This document shows, piece by piece, positions 52,509 through 53,972 of a stretch of 53,972 nt of DNA; the first letter of the stretch is position 1, and each line of letters begins with the position of its first letter. Origin of the DNA: Segetibacter sp. (GTDB lineage: Bacteria > Bacteroidota > Bacteroidia > Chitinophagales > Chitinophagaceae). The notes below the pieces were generated by a model, which was not told where the DNA came from, did not search any database, and saw only the letters and a program-made list of their open reading frames with translations. The stretch lies in the NCBI RefSeq assembly GCF_025963695.1, contig NZ_JAOQAH010000078.1:1-53972 (forward strand), read 5' to 3'. The position numbers and the translations under genes are program-made.

Positions 52509-53426
52509 ATGTGGGACTCATACAAAAAAGGATTTAAAGCTTATTTACAACTGGAGAGATCATTGAGTGACAACTCAGTTGAAGCCTATTTGAGGGATGT
52601 TGATAAACTGACAGCTTTTTTAATAGCAACAGAAGAAAAAAAATCTCCGGCGGAAATAGATTTAAAACTATTACAAAAATTTCTGCAATGGGTTGGCGAA
52701 CTGGGAATGACTGCGTCAACACAAGCCAGAACCATCTCGGGCATAAAAGGCTTTTACAAATATTGCTTAATGGAAGACATCGTAACGGTCGATCCGACAG
52801 CACTATTGGAAGCTCCCAAACTAAAAAGAAGTTTACCTGATGTCTTAAGCTTCGACGAGATTGAAAAAATCATTGGCCAAATTGATCAAAGCAAACCTGA
52901 AGGCGGGCGAAACAAAGCAATTCTTGAAACAATGTATAGTTGCGGACTTCGTGTAAGCGAAATTGTAAACCTGCAAATAAGCTGTCTTTATCTGGATGTT
53001 GGTTTTATAAGGGTTATTGGAAAAGGTAATAAAGAGAGACTGGTTCCGATTGGTACTGATGCTATCAAATACATTAAACTATACAAAGACAATATCCGTG
53101 TTCATGTGCCAATCAAAAAAGGATGTGAAGACATCTTGTTTGTCAACAAACGAGGTGGGCAGCTTTCACGGATAATGATCTTTTATATCATTAAAGACCT
53201 GGTTAAAAAGGCCGGCATTACTAAAGTTATCTCACCCCACACGTTTCGACATTCTTTCGCGACGCACCTGGTTGAAGGTGGTGCCGACCTTAGAGCGGTG
53301 CAGGAGATGCTGGGACATGAAAGTATTACAACCACAGAAATCTATACTCATCTTGATCGTGATTTTCTTAGAAGCACATTGCAACAGTTTCATCCTGCTT
53401 TTGCCCCCCGCCCTAAAGGGAGCTAA
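52509..53426 (+). CDS. xerD: Tyrosine recombinase XerD
   Basis: The 305-residue protein has the SAM-like N-terminal core-binding domain (FKAYLQLERSLSDNSVEAYLRDV) and the catalytic domain with all active residues: Arg148 (GLRVSEIV), a Lys in GKGNKERLV, His244 and Arg247 in HTFRHSFATHL, His270 in LGHES, and the nucleophile Tyr279 in IYTHLD. The length and motifs match housekeeping XerD, which with XerC resolves chromosome dimers at dif. It stands alone with its own terminator, and nothing nearby suggests a mobile-element integrase. No dif site was recognised here. Confidence 0.88.
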   Translation: MWDSYKKGFKAYLQLERSLSDNSVEAYLRDVDKLTAFLIATEEKKSPAEIDLKLLQKFLQWVGELGMTASTQARTISGIKGFYKYCLMEDIVTVDPTALLEAPKLKRSLPDVLSFDEIEKIIGQIDQSKPEGGRNKAILETMYSCGLRVSEIVNLQISCLYLDVGFIRVIGKGNKERLVPIGTDAIKYIKLYKDNIRVHVPIKKGCEDILFVNKRGGQLSRIMIFYIIKDLVKKAGITKVISPHTFRHSFATHLVEGGADLRAVQEMLGHESITTTEIYTHLDRDFLRSTLQQFHPAFAPRPKGS

Positions 53427-53432
53427 GAAAGT

Positions 53433-53458
53433 AATCGGATCAATCCGATTTTTCTTTA
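53433..53458 (+). terminator. Intrinsic terminator of xerD
   Basis: AATCGGA (53433-53439) and TCCGATT (53444-53450) form a perfect seven-pair stem with a TCAA loop; with the T's of the stem's end a TTTTTCTTT run follows. It lies seven bases after the xerD stop and 20 bases from the end of the convergent gene. Confidence 0.7.
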
Positions 53459-53477
53459 CTCCCTTTAAAGTCAAAAA

Positions 53478-53972
53478 CTACTCCTTATTCGACGCTACAT
53501 CTTTAGTTAACTTCTGAGCTTTCTTAACCAACTCTAAAAACTCTTTGCGGTATCCTTCCGTATCGCTTTCTAAAGCTTCGCTGGCAAGTTGTACAACTTT
53601 TGCAAAAGTGCTGTTTGCTTTATAGGCAGAGTTACGAAGCAACATCCCAAATTGAGCAACAGCCGCTGCAAAACGTAAATTGTCTGAAGCCTCTGATATA
53701 GCTGTATTATGATCTATTACAGGATGCTGTAAAAGTTTGCTAACCTCTCCATCTGGCTGCTTATATCGAAGTTTAATATTTATCAATTCTCCATTGAAAG
53801 CTGTTTCAACTTTTTGTTTCACAGGCTTCTGGTATCGCAACTGGTCAACAGAATCAAGCACACTACTTTTTACGCCGGCGGGAATGATTTCATACAAAGC
53901 TGTAACTGTATGTCCGCTGCCCAATTCACCCGCATCTTTTTTATCGTTGTTAAAATCTTCCTTTGCAAGCAT
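53478..53972 (-). CDS. von Willebrand factor A-type protein, C-terminal part (5' truncated by window)
   Basis: The frame runs off the right edge, so the N-terminus (signal, VWA domain) is missing and the ATG at 53972 is unlikely to be the real start. The 164 visible residues include DKKDAGELGSGHTVTALYEIIP, the characteristic end of the VWA domain and start of the YfbK/DUF3520-type C-terminal domain, then the helical FAAAVAQFGMLLRNS and a Lys-rich end. Such proteins are usually secreted or membrane lipoproteins (YfbK-like). The function is not established; it may assist outer-membrane or stress-related assemblies. Confidence 0.75.
   Translation of the reverse strand: MLAKEDFNNDKKDAGELGSGHTVTALYEIIPAGVKSSVLDSVDQLRYQKPVKQKVETAFNGELINIKLRYKQPDGEVSKLLQHPVIDHNTAISEASDNLRFAAAVAQFGMLLRNSAYKANSTFAKVVQLASEALESDTEGYRKEFLELVKKAQKLTKDVASNKE

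Noticed and set aside
52509..53426. Integrase of a mobile element rather than XerD
   Set aside because: The length, full catalytic set and solitary setting with its own terminator fit housekeeping XerD; no att-like repeats, phage or transfer genes adjoin it.
1..53972. CRISPR arrays and tRNA genes
   Set aside because: No regularly spaced repeats and no cloverleaf with a T-arm motif were found by eye on either strand.

Overview
The window looks like a chromosomal segment from a member of the Bacteroidota, most likely a Chitinophagaceae-type soil or plant-associated bacterium. The grounds are a type IX secretion C-terminal sorting domain on the first gene, several Bacteroidota-style lipoproteins, a DUF6515-like protein, start sites without clear Shine-Dalgarno sequences, and a few TAnnTTTG-like -7 promoter elements. 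No rRNA, tRNA, CRISPR array or insertion sequence was recognised.

Layout. (1) 1-7.9 kb: the 3' part of a very large secreted LamG-type protein carrying a type IX sorting domain, followed by a small lipoprotein that shares a domain with it. (2) 7.9-23.1 kb: a loosely packed region with long non-coding gaps. It holds two soluble PAS histidine kinases, an S51-family peptidase, an ABC exporter, a DUF6515-like coiled-coil protein whose reading frame is cut by an in-frame TAG, a three-gene envelope operon (lipoprotein plus two predicted beta-barrel proteins), an isolated phage-type tail sheath gene, an SDR oxidoreductase with a lipobox, and an OB-fold-like secreted protein. A 12-base motif (GTGCGACGCAAC) recurs in three of the gaps.

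(3) 23.1-50.6 kb: a polysaccharide locus. From a divergent start near 24.6-24.8 kb, two genes (hexapeptide acyltransferase, GT2) run left. A long series runs right: a half-length TolC protein, a Wzc-like co-polymerase with a degenerate kinase domain, a membrane GT2, a 45-residue membrane peptide, an O-antigen ligase/polymerase, a Wzx-type flippase, an unknown protein, a GT11 fucosyltransferase-like enzyme and a GT4-like glycosyltransferase. In the middle of these, on the same strand and closely spaced, sit two large assembly-line genes: a hybrid A-PCP-KS-AT-ACP-aminotransferase (about 2,194 residues) and an NRPS C-A-PCP-TE (1,338 residues). Two more GT2 genes follow. A convergent leftward group (degenerate response regulator, polyprenyl-phosphate sugar transferase, GT2) closes the locus.

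How the genes could work together: the sugar transferase and the GTs would build a lipid-linked repeat unit, the flippase and O-antigen ligase-type protein would move and polymerise it, and the Wzc-like/half-TolC pair would export it. The embedded assembly line is predicted to load one amino acid (binding pocket resembling proline-type domains), extend it with malonyl-CoA, convert the beta-ketone to a beta-amine, couple a second amino acid and release the product through a thioesterase. Its placement suggests either a peptide-like decoration of the glycan or a glycosylated small molecule. This is inference and is the most interesting point of the window.

(4) 50.6-54 kb: a TylF/MycF-like methyltransferase, a non-coding stretch with several hairpins, a XerD-type recombinase followed by a clear terminator, and the 3' end of a von Willebrand factor A-type gene that runs off the window.
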